Part shown: piece after piece, positions 22,704 through 32,200 of the stretch
Position numbering within the stretch: position 1 is the stretch's first letter
Layout: each line of letters opens with the position of its first letter
DNA from: 2-02-FULL-55-14 sp964473365
GTDB taxonomy: Bacteria; Bacteroidota; Ignavibacteria; UBA10030
Assembly (NCBI GenBank): GCA_964473365.1
Contig: CAYYOV010000028.1
Location: forward strand, 1 to 36,201
Direction: 5' to 3'
Length of the DNA stretch: 36,201 nt
Notes under the pieces: generated by a model
What the model was told of the DNA's origin: nothing
The model's database searches: none
The model's input: only the letters and a program-made list of their open reading frames with translations
Program-made: the position numbers and the translations under genes

Positions 22704-24116
22704 ATGTCCCAAACTCCATCCATGAAACGAACCATCGCGCTTGTCGACGACGAACCGTCGATCCGAAAGCTCGTCGACTTTCAATTGACGAGCGTGTGGG
22801 GTCACCAGGTCCGCCAGTACGGCGATGCGGAGACCTTCCTGACCGAACTGGACGACGAGGTCGATGTCGTCATCCTGGACGTCATGCTCCCGGGCATGAG
22901 CGGCGTCGAAGCGCTCGAAGAAATACGACACCGCGACCCCGATCTTCCTGTCATCGTTCTTTCCGCGCAGGATAGCGTCGAAACGGCCGTCCGCATGCTC
23001 AAACTCGGCGCCATCGACTACCTTGGCAAACCCGTCGATTCCGACAGGCTTGAATCGTCTCTCAAGACCGCTGTACAACTTCGAGACCTGAGCCGCGAAG
23101 TGCGTCGCCTGCGCGAACGCATGGCATCGTCCGTGACGTTCGAGAATATCATTGCCGGCCATGGCGAGATGCAGGAGGTCTTTCGACTCGTCTCCAAAGT
23201 GAAAGACAGCGACATTGCCGTCTTGGTCATGGGCGAGAGCGGAACGGGCAAAGAGCTGATCGCCCGGGCGGTCCACTACCACGGCCGACGCCAATCAGGT
23301 CCTTTCATTGTCGTCAACTGCGCTTCGATCCCGCACGATTTGCTCGAATCGGAGTTGTTCGGCCACGAAAAAGGGGCATTTACCGGGGCCGCCCAACGGC
23401 GGTTGGGACGGTTCGAGTCGGCCAATGGGGGGACGATCTTTCTGGACGAGATCGGCGAGATGGACCAATCGCTTCAGGCCAAGCTGCTGCGGGTCATACA
23501 GACCAAGCAATTCGAGCGGGTCGGGGGGAATGAAACGGTCACGTCGGATGTGCGGATCATCTCTGCTACAAATCGTGACCTGAAGAAAGAGGTGGAGGCG
23601 GGGAGGTTCCGGGAGGATCTGTACTACCGGCTGGCCACATTTCCGATCCTGCTTCCGCCGCTGCGGAATCGCCGCTCGGACGTCCTGCTCCTGGCGGAGC
23701 ATTTCCTGCGCCGGTATGCCACACAGGAGGACAAGCCGGCACGCCGGTTCTCACGAGAAGCGCTGCGACGGATGTATGCCTATCCTTGGCCGGGGAATGT
23801 CCGTGAGCTCGAAAATGCCATCCAGCGTGCTGTGGTGATGTCGGAGGGTGAAGTCCTCACGCACGAGGAATTGCCCGTTGCGGTGCAGTCGTTCAGCGAT
23901 GCGGTAACCGCTGCCGACGGTGACGTCATGTCGATCCCGGCACCGACGGACGACCTCGTCGTGCCGCTGGAAAAGCTGGAGGAGATCGCCGTCCGGAATG
24001 CCCTGCGTATCTGCAACGGCAACAGCGCCCTGGCTGCCAAGCGTCTCGGCATCGGCCGGGCGACACTCTACCGGATGGTGAAACGCTACGGGATCGGAGG
24101 CCCGGGCGGCTCCTAA
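22704..24116 (+). CDS. NtrC-family sigma54-dependent response regulator
   Basis: A 470-residue activator in three parts. The receiver domain (about 8-120) has Asp15 and Asp16, phosphoacceptor Asp59 (VVILDVMLPGMSG) and Lys109. The AAA+ domain (about 148-375) has Walker A GESGTGKE at 177-184, the sigma54-contact loop GAFTGA at 224-229, and FLDEIGEM as Walker B. A Fis-type DNA-binding helix-turn-helix is at the C-terminus (SALAAKRLGIGRATLYRMVK). An alternative start at 22722 (MKRTIALVDDE) is possible; neither has an SD. With GAFTGA intact it should activate sigma54 promoters, and two such promoters lie in the divergent spacer upstream of its operon. Confidence 0.96.
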   Translation: MSQTPSMKRTIALVDDEPSIRKLVDFQLTSVWGHQVRQYGDAETFLTELDDEVDVVILDVMLPGMSGVEALEEIRHRDPDLPVIVLSAQDSVETAVRMLKLGAIDYLGKPVDSDRLESSLKTAVQLRDLSREVRRLRERMASSVTFENIIAGHGEMQEVFRLVSKVKDSDIAVLVMGESGTGKELIARAVHYHGRRQSGPFIVVNCASIPHDLLESELFGHEKGAFTGAAQRRLGRFESANGGTIFLDEIGEMDQSLQAKLLRVIQTKQFERVGGNETVTSDVRIISATNRDLKKEVEAGRFREDLYYRLATFPILLPPLRNRRSDVLLLAEHFLRRYATQEDKPARRFSREALRRMYAYPWPGNVRELENAIQRAVVMSEGEVLTHEELPVAVQSFSDAVTAADGDVMSIPAPTDDLVVPLEKLEEIAVRNALRICNGNSALAAKRLGIGRATLYRMVKRYGIGGPGGS

Positions 24117-24144
24117 CGTCACTCGCAAATAGCCGTACATGACA

Positions 24145-24168
24145 AAGCCCCGCTCGTTCGCGGGGCTT
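24145..24168. terminator. Bidirectional terminator after the regulator
   Basis: AAGCCCCGC pairs with GCGGGGCTT around the loop TCGTTC. It lies between the regulator (+) and the convergent lipoprotein gene (-). Confidence 0.88.
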
Positions 24169-24194
24169 CGCCGTTTGCTCCATATGGATCTCGA

Positions 24195-24857
24195 TCAGCA
24201 GGTCGCCATTGCGCCCGGCGCCGTCCACGTGGCGTGGTAGCCGTCAGCGACCCAGGTGGATCCGACCTTGTGGTAGGTCGTGATCTCGCCGCTGGTGCCG
24301 TTGCTGAGCATGATGAACTTCATCTGGTCGGAAACAGATTCGAAGTCGACGGTGACAACGTTGTTCGCGCCAGTCGACCAGTTGACGACCACATCCGGCG
24401 TCGTAGAAGGCGTCGGCGTATCATCGTAGAATGTCGCAGTACCGCTCTTGCCGTCGGCCGACGAAGTGCCGAGGAACGCCGTCCAGTTCGAATACGTGGT
24501 CGATCCGTCAGACCCGTTCAGCACAAGCTTCCACTCGTACTGCCCGTCGCTCAGCTTGCGAGCCGTCATCGTCGCGGTCATCGCGCCTTCCGTGAACGAC
24601 CATGTCCACACGCCGTTGTTGTTCGTTCCGTTCGGGAGGCTGGAGTACATCGATGCATACTGCAAGACGGCCTGTGCCAGCGAGGCGTACGAATAGGCCG
24701 GAGCATTACAGGTGTCGGAGAAATTTGCTGCCGGAATGCTGAGCGTGATCGCCGCCAGGACCGGCTTCTCGTTTGAGGATGGGTTCGTGGACTTGTCGCA
24801 ACCCGCGGCAAAGACCATGAGGGCGATAACTGCAATGATCGTGGAACGAAGACGCAT
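24195..24857 (-). CDS. Putative lipoprotein, unknown function
   Basis: A 220-residue protein with a lipoprotein signal peptide; the lipobox is FAAGC with the lipidated Cys20. After a Ser/Asn-rich linker comes a beta-rich domain with many Ser, Thr, Trp and Tyr residues. Only two more cysteines are seen, Cys50 and the very last residue Cys220, which could form a disulfide joining the two ends of the domain. I do not recognise the family. It is convergent with the sigma54 regulator. A TATATT element and AAAGG upstream of the ATG may be its promoter and ribosome site. Confidence 0.75.
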   Translation of the reverse strand: MRLRSTIIAVIALMVFAAGCDKSTNPSSNEKPVLAAITLSIPAANFSDTCNAPAYSYASLAQAVLQYASMYSSLPNGTNNNGVWTWSFTEGAMTATMTARKLSDGQYEWKLVLNGSDGSTTYSNWTAFLGTSSADGKSGTATFYDDTPTPSTTPDVVVNWSTGANNVVTVDFESVSDQMKFIMLSNGTSGEITTYHKVGSTWVADGYHATWTAPGAMATC

Positions 24858-25022
24858 ACGGGTGGCCTTTCGATTGGGTGGGGTGTTCGTTGAATGGCTT
24901 CAATATAGAGATGTGAAGGAAGAGGCGAAAGCGATGCCCGTCACGTTCCGATGCCTTGATTCTGGCCCAAAAAACGGCGAAGTTGGGTGCATGCGGGAGT
25001 AATTCAGGCGTAGAATGCCGGC

Positions 25023-25051
25023 TTGACAAGGCATGGCTGGGGCAGTATTTT
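25023..25051 (+). promoter_or_regulatory. Sigma70-type promoter for tRNA-Gly
   Basis: TTGACA at 25023-25028, a 17-bp spacer, then TATTTT at 25046-25051. It ends 12 bases before the mature tRNA, the right distance for a short 5' leader. Confidence 0.85.
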
Positions 25052-25063
25052 GTTTATGCATTT

Positions 25064-25136
25064 GCGGGCGTAACTCAGTTGGTAGAGTGTCAGCTTCCCA
25101 AGCTGAATGTCGCCGGTTCGATCCCGGTCGCCCGCT
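25064..25136 (+). tRNA. tRNA-Gly (anticodon CCC)
   Basis: A 73-nt cloverleaf. The acceptor GCGGGCG pairs with CGCCCGC. The D loop holds CAGTTGGTAGA, the anticodon stem TCAGC/GCTGA encloses TTCCCAA with anticodon CCC, and the T arm has GGTTCGATCC. The discriminator base is T and CCA is not encoded. It reads GGG codons. Confidence 0.95.
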
Positions 25137-25137
25137 C

Positions 25138-25165
25138 AAAGGCCATCTCAAGAGATGGCCTTTTT
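25138..25165 (+). terminator. Intrinsic terminator of tRNA-Gly
   Basis: GGCCATCTC pairs with GAGATGGCC through a CAAG-type tight loop. It is flanked by AAA on the left and TTTTT on the right, directly behind the tRNA. Confidence 0.92.
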
Positions 25166-25240
25166 CGATTCGATGACGTCGCGCCTGCCTGCGTGCCCGC
25201 CTGAACGGCGCAGTCGGGCAGGCCGGAGGCAGTCCGGCAG

Positions 25241-25271
25241 GCAGGGGTTCGAGTCCCGTCTGCCGCTCCGA
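25241..25271 (+). pseudogene. Remnant of a second tRNA (T arm and acceptor 3' strand only)
   Basis: GGGGTTCGAGTCCC forms a T arm (one G-G mismatch in the five-pair stem) and is followed by CTGCCGC, T and CCGA, close to a tRNA end with CCA. No matching 5' half (GCGGCAG, D arm, anticodon) exists. Instead, 25172-25240 is an imperfect inverted repeat of GCCTGCC/GGCAGGC words. A terminator follows at 25276, as after a tRNA gene. Confidence 0.5.
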
Positions 25272-25275
25272 GAAC

Positions 25276-25315
25276 GCACAAGGTTAGCGAGGTTTGCTAA
25301 CCTTGTGCAATTTTT
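25276..25315 (+). terminator. Intrinsic terminator after the tRNA remnant
   Basis: A perfect 13-bp stem (GCACAAGGTTAGC and its complement, 25276-25288 with 25296-25308), a seven-base loop, then AATTTTT. Confidence 0.9.
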
Positions 25316-25353
25316 GGGACCCCGGTGCCCTGAGGAAGGCGGGCGGGGCCGAC

Positions 25354-25659
25354 CTAACGGCCGAAGATCTTCAACACCTTGGAAGCCGCCGCCGCCTCCA
25401 ACTTCGAGAGGGTTTCCATCTCGCCTGCGTCGAGCCAAAGCCCTTCACACTGGAAGCACTTGTCGATCTTTACCCCGCGGTACTCCACTTCATGCAGTTC
25501 CATGCCGCATTTGGGACATCGCATGTAGTGCAATTCCTTCAGACGCTGTCGCTCAGCCGCCGCGACGGCTTTGGTCCGCTCTTCTTCGAGCTTCCGACGC
25601 CGCTCGATTTCAACTTTAGCGAAATACTCTTCTTCTTGCTCTGAAGGGCGAACGGGCAT
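25354..25659 (-). CDS. TFIIB-type zinc-ribbon protein
   Basis: A 101-residue cytosolic protein. A charged helix or coiled coil (about 8-42, rich in Glu, Arg and Lys) precedes a zf-TFIIB ribbon: CPKCGMELHEV ... DKCFQCEGLWLD, with four Zn-binding cysteines and the family's GLWLDAGEME ending. The start at 25659 has GGAGAG five bases upstream; the frame runs 14 codons further without support. The family is widespread and its role is unknown. It stands alone between the tRNA region and a divergent hydrolase. Confidence 0.85.
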   Translation of the reverse strand: MPVRPSEQEEEYFAKVEIERRRKLEEERTKAVAAAERQRLKELHYMRCPKCGMELHEVEYRGVKIDKCFQCEGLWLDAGEMETLSKLEAAAASKVLKIFGR

Positions 25660-25803
25660 GGGTCTCTCCGTATCTTGAACGTGGGCGGTCGACGAGGGCA
25701 AGATGCGGGGAGATTCTCACGTTTGCAAGATGGGGACTGAACAAATCGACCCCTGTTGCGTAGTCTGGGGAGGCCATGGCCATACGATACCGAAAGGACA
25801 TTT

Positions 25804-27243
25804 ATGATGAAACGACCCTTCATGCTTCGCCTGGCGGTCTGCCTCGCCGCGCTCGTGCTCGTGAACGCGGCACTTCCCGCTCAATCATCCCGCTCATTGA
25901 ACGGCATGTGGCAGGGGGCGCTGTCCGTACAAGGCATGAAACTCCGGCTCGTGTTCAATCTTGCCTCCGCAGCCGGCGGCTACCGGGCCACGATGGACAG
26001 CCCTGACCAGGGAGCCAAAGGGATCACGACCGACACGGTCATCATCCTCGGTGACTCCGTGCGCATTCTGATGCGCATGATTGGCGGCGCGTACGCGGGG
26101 GTGCTCCAGCCTGGTGATTCGGTCCTCTCCGGAACATGGAGCCAGTCGGGCAATATCTTTCCGCTGGACCTGAAGCGAACGACCGAAGCGGTGACGTACC
26201 GACGTCCTCAGCTTCCGTCGCGCCCGTTCCCCTACGCTGAAGAAGAGGTGTCGGTTCCCAATCGTTCAGCAGGGATCACGCTCGCCGGGACGTTGACGAT
26301 CCCGAAGGGTCCGGGTCCGCATCCAGCAGTGGTACTCATCACGGGTTCGGGAGCACAGGACCGTGACGAGACCATCTTCCAACACAAGCCGTTCCTGGTG
26401 CTGGCCGACGATCTCACCCGAAAAGGGGTCGCGGTGCTCCGAATGGACGATCGCGGCGTGGGCAAGAGCGGCGGTACGATGGCCGGAGCGACCTCCATGG
26501 ATTTCGCGACCGACATCAGCGCGGCCGTCGACTATGTTCGGTCGCGTCCCGAGATCAACAAGGATCGCATCGGTCTCGTGGGACATAGTGAAGGAGGGAT
26601 CATCGCCCCGCTCGTCGCCGTGGAGCGAACTGACATTGCATTCATCGTTCTGTTGGCGGGTCCGTCGATCTCGGGGGTGGACATTCTGATCCAGCAAGAT
26701 TCCCTCATCTCACTCGCGAACGGCGAGACAATGCAGACCGTTCAGTCCCGTCTCGCAGAGTCGCGAGAAATGTTCGAGCTGTTGCGCCGCGAGCCGGACA
26801 CATCCGCCGCGCGCACGAAGCTGGAAGCGTTTCTGCTGGAGAAAGCGCGGACCCGTAACACCGCAGGACGCCCCGACTCCGTCCTGCAGCAGGAGGCACG
26901 GCGCACTGCCACACGTTTGGGGGGCGCCTGGATGCGCTTCTTCCTCTTCTATGATCCCATGCAGACGTTGCGAAAGGTGCGATGCCCGATCCTTGCGCTC
27001 AATGGCGAGAAGGACCTGCAGGTCCCGCATGCAGCCAACCTGATGGGCATCGCCGAAGCAGGAAAGGCCGCGGGAAATGCCGACGTGACCGTGAAGATGA
27101 TGCCGGGTCTGAATCACCTGTTCCAGTCGGCTACGACGGGATCTCCGATGGAGTATGCGACGATCGAAGAGACGATAAGCCCCGAAGCGCTTGCGCTGAT
27201 CGGGGAATGGATCGGCACGCGCGCAGGGATCGAAGCGAAATAG
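25804..27243 (+). CDS. Secreted alpha/beta-fold hydrolase
   Basis: A 479-residue exported serine hydrolase. The ATG at 25804 follows AAAGGA; a signal peptide ends near LPAQS. Residues about 25-140 form a beta-rich N-terminal domain (LNGMWQGALSVQG, GVLQPGDSVLSGTW), and an alpha/beta hydrolase fold follows. The triad is visible: Ser262 in GHSEGG, Asp404 in NGEKDLQV and His438 in GLNHLFQ. The oxyanion segment is TGSGAQDRDE. Such proteins are usually annotated as dienelactone hydrolase- or acyl-peptidase-like esterases; the substrate cannot be told. It ends at a hairpin shared with the convergent CocE-type gene. Confidence 0.88.
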   Translation: MMKRPFMLRLAVCLAALVLVNAALPAQSSRSLNGMWQGALSVQGMKLRLVFNLASAAGGYRATMDSPDQGAKGITTDTVIILGDSVRILMRMIGGAYAGVLQPGDSVLSGTWSQSGNIFPLDLKRTTEAVTYRRPQLPSRPFPYAEEEVSVPNRSAGITLAGTLTIPKGPGPHPAVVLITGSGAQDRDETIFQHKPFLVLADDLTRKGVAVLRMDDRGVGKSGGTMAGATSMDFATDISAAVDYVRSRPEINKDRIGLVGHSEGGIIAPLVAVERTDIAFIVLLAGPSISGVDILIQQDSLISLANGETMQTVQSRLAESREMFELLRREPDTSAARTKLEAFLLEKARTRNTAGRPDSVLQQEARRTATRLGGAWMRFFLFYDPMQTLRKVRCPILALNGEKDLQVPHAANLMGIAEAGKAAGNADVTVKMMPGLNHLFQSATTGSPMEYATIEETISPEALALIGEWIGTRAGIEAK

Positions 27244-27269
27244 AGTTGCTACGACCGCGGTAACGACAA

Positions 27270-27303
27270 CGCCCGGGCCGTTGAGGCACCCGGGCGCTGT
27301 TGT
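27270..27303. terminator. Terminator between convergent hydrolase genes
   Basis: CGCCCGGG (27270-27277) pairs with CCCGGGCG (27289-27296), extended by ACAA/TTGT past a bulge and followed by TGTTGTTTGT. Confidence 0.82.
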
Positions 27304-27333
27304 TTGTACTGGTGACGATGCTTGGTTCAGGGG

Positions 27334-29211
27334 CTATCGTCCTTCCACCAGCACCGTGATCGATGAGGGCCGGCTCGCCGACCGGAAGATGGAGTGAGTC
27401 TCGGCCCGGAAGTCCTCAGCCCGGGCCTTTGGGATCTCGATGAACTGCTGGGGATTTCGATCGACCAGCGGGAACCACGTGCTCTGCACATGCACCATCA
27501 GGCGGTGTCCACGGCGGAATGCATGGTACACGTCGGGCAGGTCGAACGAGATGCTGGCCGGTTGGCCGGGGACGAACGGCTCGGGCCGTTCGAAGCTGTT
27601 CCGGTATTTGCCCCGGAACGGCTCGCCGCGTACGAGTCGCTGATACCCCTCCATCACGACGCCGTTCGACGTTCTGGATGCCGTCGGACCTTCCGGGTAT
27701 TCGTCGATGACCTTCACCACAAAATCGGCGTCGGTGCCGGTCGTCGCGACATTCAGCGTCACGCGGATGGGGCCCGCCACGATAAGGTCGTCGTCGAGCG
27801 GTGCCGACCTGTAGACGAGCACGTCGGGACGCCGCGCAGCGAACCGCTGATCCTCGGTCATGTAGTCTCCGGTCATACCGGGAGTGATCTTTTCTATGTA
27901 GGGGACAGGCCGGTTGGGATCGCTTCGATACTCGTCCCTGCCGTCGTCGGTCGGTTGAATAGAGCTGAGCTGTCCGTGGCCGGCGAAATAGAATGTCCGG
28001 GGGGTCGCTAACGCGGGAGGCCAGGATGTATGACGACGAAACTCATCCAAACCCGTCAGGAACATCGTTGCCTCGGCAATGTCGGCAGGAGCGTCCTTCA
28101 GATACTTCATGAAGAAGGGGAACTCCACCTTCGAGCGGAACTCCTCGGCCGTGCGAACGCCGAATCCCAGGTTCCCCAGGGAATCTCCTTTTCCCGCGCC
28201 CCAGCCGGCGTGTTCCCACGGTCCGACAGCGAGGACGTTGAAGGTCTTCGGGTTGTTCTTCTCGACCGCCCGGTAGATGTGGAACGGTCCCATCGGGTCT
28301 TCCGCATCGTACCATCCGCCGACGTTCAACACCGCACAGGTCACGTTCGACATCTGCTTCCACAGCGACCGGGGCTTCCAAAAGTCGTCGTAGGTCGTGT
28401 GGTCGATGATCTCCTGCCAGTACCGGGCCGCGCCGCCATGCAACGAATCGTTCACGACGGCCAGTGGCGGTAGTCCAAGAAAGTAGGCGTAGCCATCCTG
28501 GATCGGAGGCGGGTTCCACATGCGTCCGACTGGAGGAGCGGGAGGGCCCGTTCGCGGACGGAATGCCGTGTAGAACCAATAGTTGGCGGCGAGCATGAAG
28601 GCGCCGTTGTGGTACACATCGTCGCCGAGATAGTAGTCTGCCGTGGGCGCTTGCGGCGAGGCGGCCTTGAGGGCAGGATGCGGTGAGATCATGCTGGCGG
28701 CCACGTGGAAGCCGGGTTGCGAGATGCCGACCATGCCGGCGCGGCCGTTGTGGCCGCGGATGTTCTTCAACAGCCATTCGATGGTGTCGTACGTGTCAGT
28801 GCTCTCGTCGACGTCTTTTGGCGTCCGTTTCACGGGTAGATGCGGTCGGACCTGGACAAATTCCCCTTCGGACATCCAGCGTCCGCGCGCGTCCTGGTAG
28901 ACGAAGATGAATCCTTCATCCTCGAACTCCCGGGAGGGTCCGAGGGACGAACGGTACGCGTCCGTGCCGTATGGGGCGATGCTGTACGGCGTGCGTGTCA
29001 GCAGGAACGGATATGTCCTGGAAACGTCTTTGGGGACGTACACGGCGGTGAAGAGTCGCACGCCGTCACGCATCGGGATCTGCACCTCGATCTTGGTGTA
29101 TCGCTCCCGCACGCGCGCTTCCTGACCTACTGCGAGGCTCGTCGCCAAGGTGATGAGAGTGACCGCCAGACACATGGGGCGACTGGCGGCGATACGATTC
29201 GACGTTCGCAT
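27334..29211 (-). CDS. Secreted CocE/NonD-family (S15-like) hydrolase
   Basis: A 625-residue exported hydrolase of the X-Pro dipeptidyl-peptidase S15/cocaine-esterase group, which includes acyl-peptide and alpha-amino-acid ester hydrolases. The signal peptide ends near AVGQE. The catalytic core has PMRDGVRL, DARGRWMSEGE and the nucleophile Ser164 in GISQPGF, where most members have SYGG or SYEG. GWYD supplies the acid and PWEHAGW the histidine. The C-terminal jelly-roll domain (about 440-620) has GPIRVTLNVATTGTDADF. It lies 38 bases behind the propeller kinase on the same strand, so the two may be co-transcribed. Confidence 0.9.
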   Translation of the reverse strand: MRTSNRIAASRPMCLAVTLITLATSLAVGQEARVRERYTKIEVQIPMRDGVRLFTAVYVPKDVSRTYPFLLTRTPYSIAPYGTDAYRSSLGPSREFEDEGFIFVYQDARGRWMSEGEFVQVRPHLPVKRTPKDVDESTDTYDTIEWLLKNIRGHNGRAGMVGISQPGFHVAASMISPHPALKAASPQAPTADYYLGDDVYHNGAFMLAANYWFYTAFRPRTGPPAPPVGRMWNPPPIQDGYAYFLGLPPLAVVNDSLHGGAARYWQEIIDHTTYDDFWKPRSLWKQMSNVTCAVLNVGGWYDAEDPMGPFHIYRAVEKNNPKTFNVLAVGPWEHAGWGAGKGDSLGNLGFGVRTAEEFRSKVEFPFFMKYLKDAPADIAEATMFLTGLDEFRRHTSWPPALATPRTFYFAGHGQLSSIQPTDDGRDEYRSDPNRPVPYIEKITPGMTGDYMTEDQRFAARRPDVLVYRSAPLDDDLIVAGPIRVTLNVATTGTDADFVVKVIDEYPEGPTASRTSNGVVMEGYQRLVRGEPFRGKYRNSFERPEPFVPGQPASISFDLPDVYHAFRRGHRLMVHVQSTWFPLVDRNPQQFIEIPKARAEDFRAETHSIFRSASRPSSITVLVEGR

Positions 29212-29249
29212 AGCGGTTCAATTCAAATGGTGGAGTGTGTCTACCGGCG

Positions 29250-32200
29250 TCAAATCGACGGCGGAGGATAGAGCGGCAACTCGAACGAAAATGTCGCGCC
29301 TTGGCCGGGCTGGCCTGTAGCCCAGATTCGTCCTCCGTGACGTTTGATCACGCGGGCCACGATGGCCAGGCCGACGCCCGTCCCTTCAAACTCTTCCTGT
29401 GAATGGAGGCGTTCGAACACGCCGAACAGCTTGTGCTGATAGGTCATGTCGAACCCGACGCCGTTATCGGTGACCGAATACACGGCTGTGGCGGCCTCGA
29501 GGCGGCCGCTGACGGTCACCGTCGGACGCTCGCTGCCTGACGAGAACTTGATGGCATTGGACAGAAGATTGATCCACACCTGCCTGAGCAGCGTGCCGTC
29601 GCCCTGTACGGAAGGTAGACTGTTCACGTTGATGGTGATGCGGCCGTCGGAGGGCGAGAGCTCCGCAGCAGCGGTGCGTGCCAGTTCGGTCATGTCGATG
29701 GTCGTATGCACGATCGTCTGCCGTCCGGTGCGCGAGAAGGTCAGCAGGTCGTCGATCATGTCGCCCATGCGCTTCGTCCGTGAGGCGATCACGCCGAGCA
29801 TCCGCTGTGCCTCCGGTGATATCTGTGCGGAGTGCTCTTCCATGAGCATGCGCGAATACCCGTTGATGGCCCTGACGGGGGCCCGCAGGTCGTGCGAGAC
29901 CGTGTACGAGAACGCTTCGAGTTCGCTGTTCACCGCCTCCCATTCGGCCGTGCGCTCGCGCACGCGAGCTTCCAATTCACTATTGCGCGCTGCCAGGAGG
30001 CGCCCCCGATACCACACGCCCGCGAACCAGAGCCCGACGATCGACAACACTACGATGGCGCGGAACCAAAGGGTTTTCCAGATCGGCGGGAGTACGACGA
30101 GACGGATCGACGCTCCCGTTGGGTTCCAAATGCCGTCGTTGTTCGACCCGGTCACCCGGAAGAGGTAGGTCCCCGGTTCGAGGTTCGTGTACGTGGCCGT
30201 CCGGGCCGATCCGGCTTCGATCCACCGGTGGTCGAATCCTTCGAGCAGGTAGCGATACTGGTTCCGTTCGGGGGCGGCATACTCAAGCGCGACGAACTCG
30301 AATGTGATGGCGCGGTCGGTATGCTCCAGCACGATCTCATCGAGGAAGGGGACCGCCAGCGGGCTGCTCAGCGGCTGATCGAGCAGCCGACATTCCGTGA
30401 TGACGATCTCCGGAGGGTGCGGGTTGTCCTGGAGGCGCGCTGGGAAGAACCGATTGACGCCGATGACCCCTCCAAAGAACAGCTCCCCGTCTCGGCTCCT
30501 ACAGAAGGCGCTCGAGTTGAATTCGTTGTCCTGAAGGCCGTCAGCAGCATCATAATTGCGGAACCGCTCCGTCTCCGGGTCGAATCGCACGAGGCCGCGG
30601 TTCGTCGACATCCAGAGCGCGCCATCGTCGCCTTCGAGGATGCCATAGACGTATTCGTTCGGCAGGCCATCCCGGGACGTATACGACCGGAAGGTCACAT
30701 CGTCAACGGCAGGCACGCGGTGACCACGCGAAGTGTCGATCGTCATCCTGGCGAAACCCGCGCCACCCGTCGAGACCCAGGTCCGCCCTCGCCGGTCCTC
30801 GAGGATCGACAAGACCGCAGAACTCCCGAGACGATCGGTACCCCATCCCTGCACGAAGAGGACGGCGGCATGCGTGTCAATATCGTAGCAGATGAGCCCG
30901 TCGAGCGTGGCGAACCAGAGAAGGCCGGGGTACGACTGCAGGACCGTCATATGCATCGTCTCGCCTGTGCGCAACACACGTCGCGCAGCTGGAGTGGTCG
31001 CCACCGTATCGATCTCGATCTCCACAAATTGGCTGCGTGTGCGATCCCAGCGGTAGATGCCGACCTGGCTTCCTGCCCAAAGTTCTCCGTTGACATGGCG
31101 ATAGATCACACGCGTACCGCCGGCCTTGCTTGGGAGGGACATCGTCTGTTCGATGCGGCCGGAGCGAGAGTTCAACGCAACGACCTTGGTGCCGACGCCG
31201 AGCCACATGAGGGGGGAGTTTGCAGACGGGTCCTGGACGATGGACCAGACGCTGGGAAACGGAAGCTGCCACGGACCATCGCCGAGCGTAAAATGACGGA
31301 CACCTCCGTTGTCGACACGGTCGAGTCCCGCATTTCCCTTGTAGGCATATCCGCCGATCCAGAGCGCTCCCTGTCTGTCCTTCAGGATCGTGCGGATACT
31401 CCGGAATGACAACGGCGCGTCCAGCGTCAGCGTCTGGAAACGCTGGTGAGCGGTCGACACACGATTTACTCCGTAGCCGTTGGACCCGAACCAGGCGATC
31501 CCGCTCCGATCGACATAGGCGCTGATCATGTTCCCGGGGGAGAGCGATGCCGGAATGAGAGGGTCGTGCTGTACACCGTTGATCGCTCCGGTCGCCAGAT
31601 CGACCACCGAAATGACCTGGCTTGATGAAACGAACCAGAGTCGGTGTCCATCGTCCAGAATGGTGTAGGGCGCAGCCAGTGGCTCGACGGATGTGGCGCG
31701 CAGGATGTCGCCGCGCTGTCGGTGGGGGCCAAGGTCCGAAAAGCCGGCGAGGACGGTCGGCGTACCGAGCAAAAGCCGACCACGGTGGTCGATCACCACG
31801 CGGACGATCTGCCGAAGTTCAGCGGCCGGTACATGGGGAATGGCGATCGCGATGGGTGTGACCTCGCGCCGATCGGGGGCGATCCTGAACAATCCTCCTC
31901 CGTTCGACCCGATCCAAAGCGTACCATCGCTCTCTTCGGCCATACCGGTGAAAAAGAAATCCTTGGCAGGAATGCGGTCGAACGGCACGAATGTTCCGCC
32001 ACTACTGTCGAACCTCCAGAGTGAGTGGAGGGTCATGGCCCAGATCGTCCCGGTCCGGTCGTTCAGGATCTGGACCACGCGATCGTTTGGGGTGGAGGAG
32101 GAATGACCCGTGAAGGGGATCTGCTCAACCGAAAACGTCCGCAAGTCGAGCCGACGGATGCCCCCCTGACGCATCCCGATCCAGAGATATCGATCCCCGC

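Noticed and set aside
25090..25438. Minus-strand ORFs over the tRNA region with GIEPATFSLGS and GRRDSNPCLPD
   Set aside because: These peptides are well-known false translations of the antisense of tRNA genes. The real features are tRNA-Gly and the tRNA remnant.
29832..31409. 525-codon open frame antisense to the propeller kinase
   Set aside because: Shadow of a recognised gene, with biased composition and no motifs.
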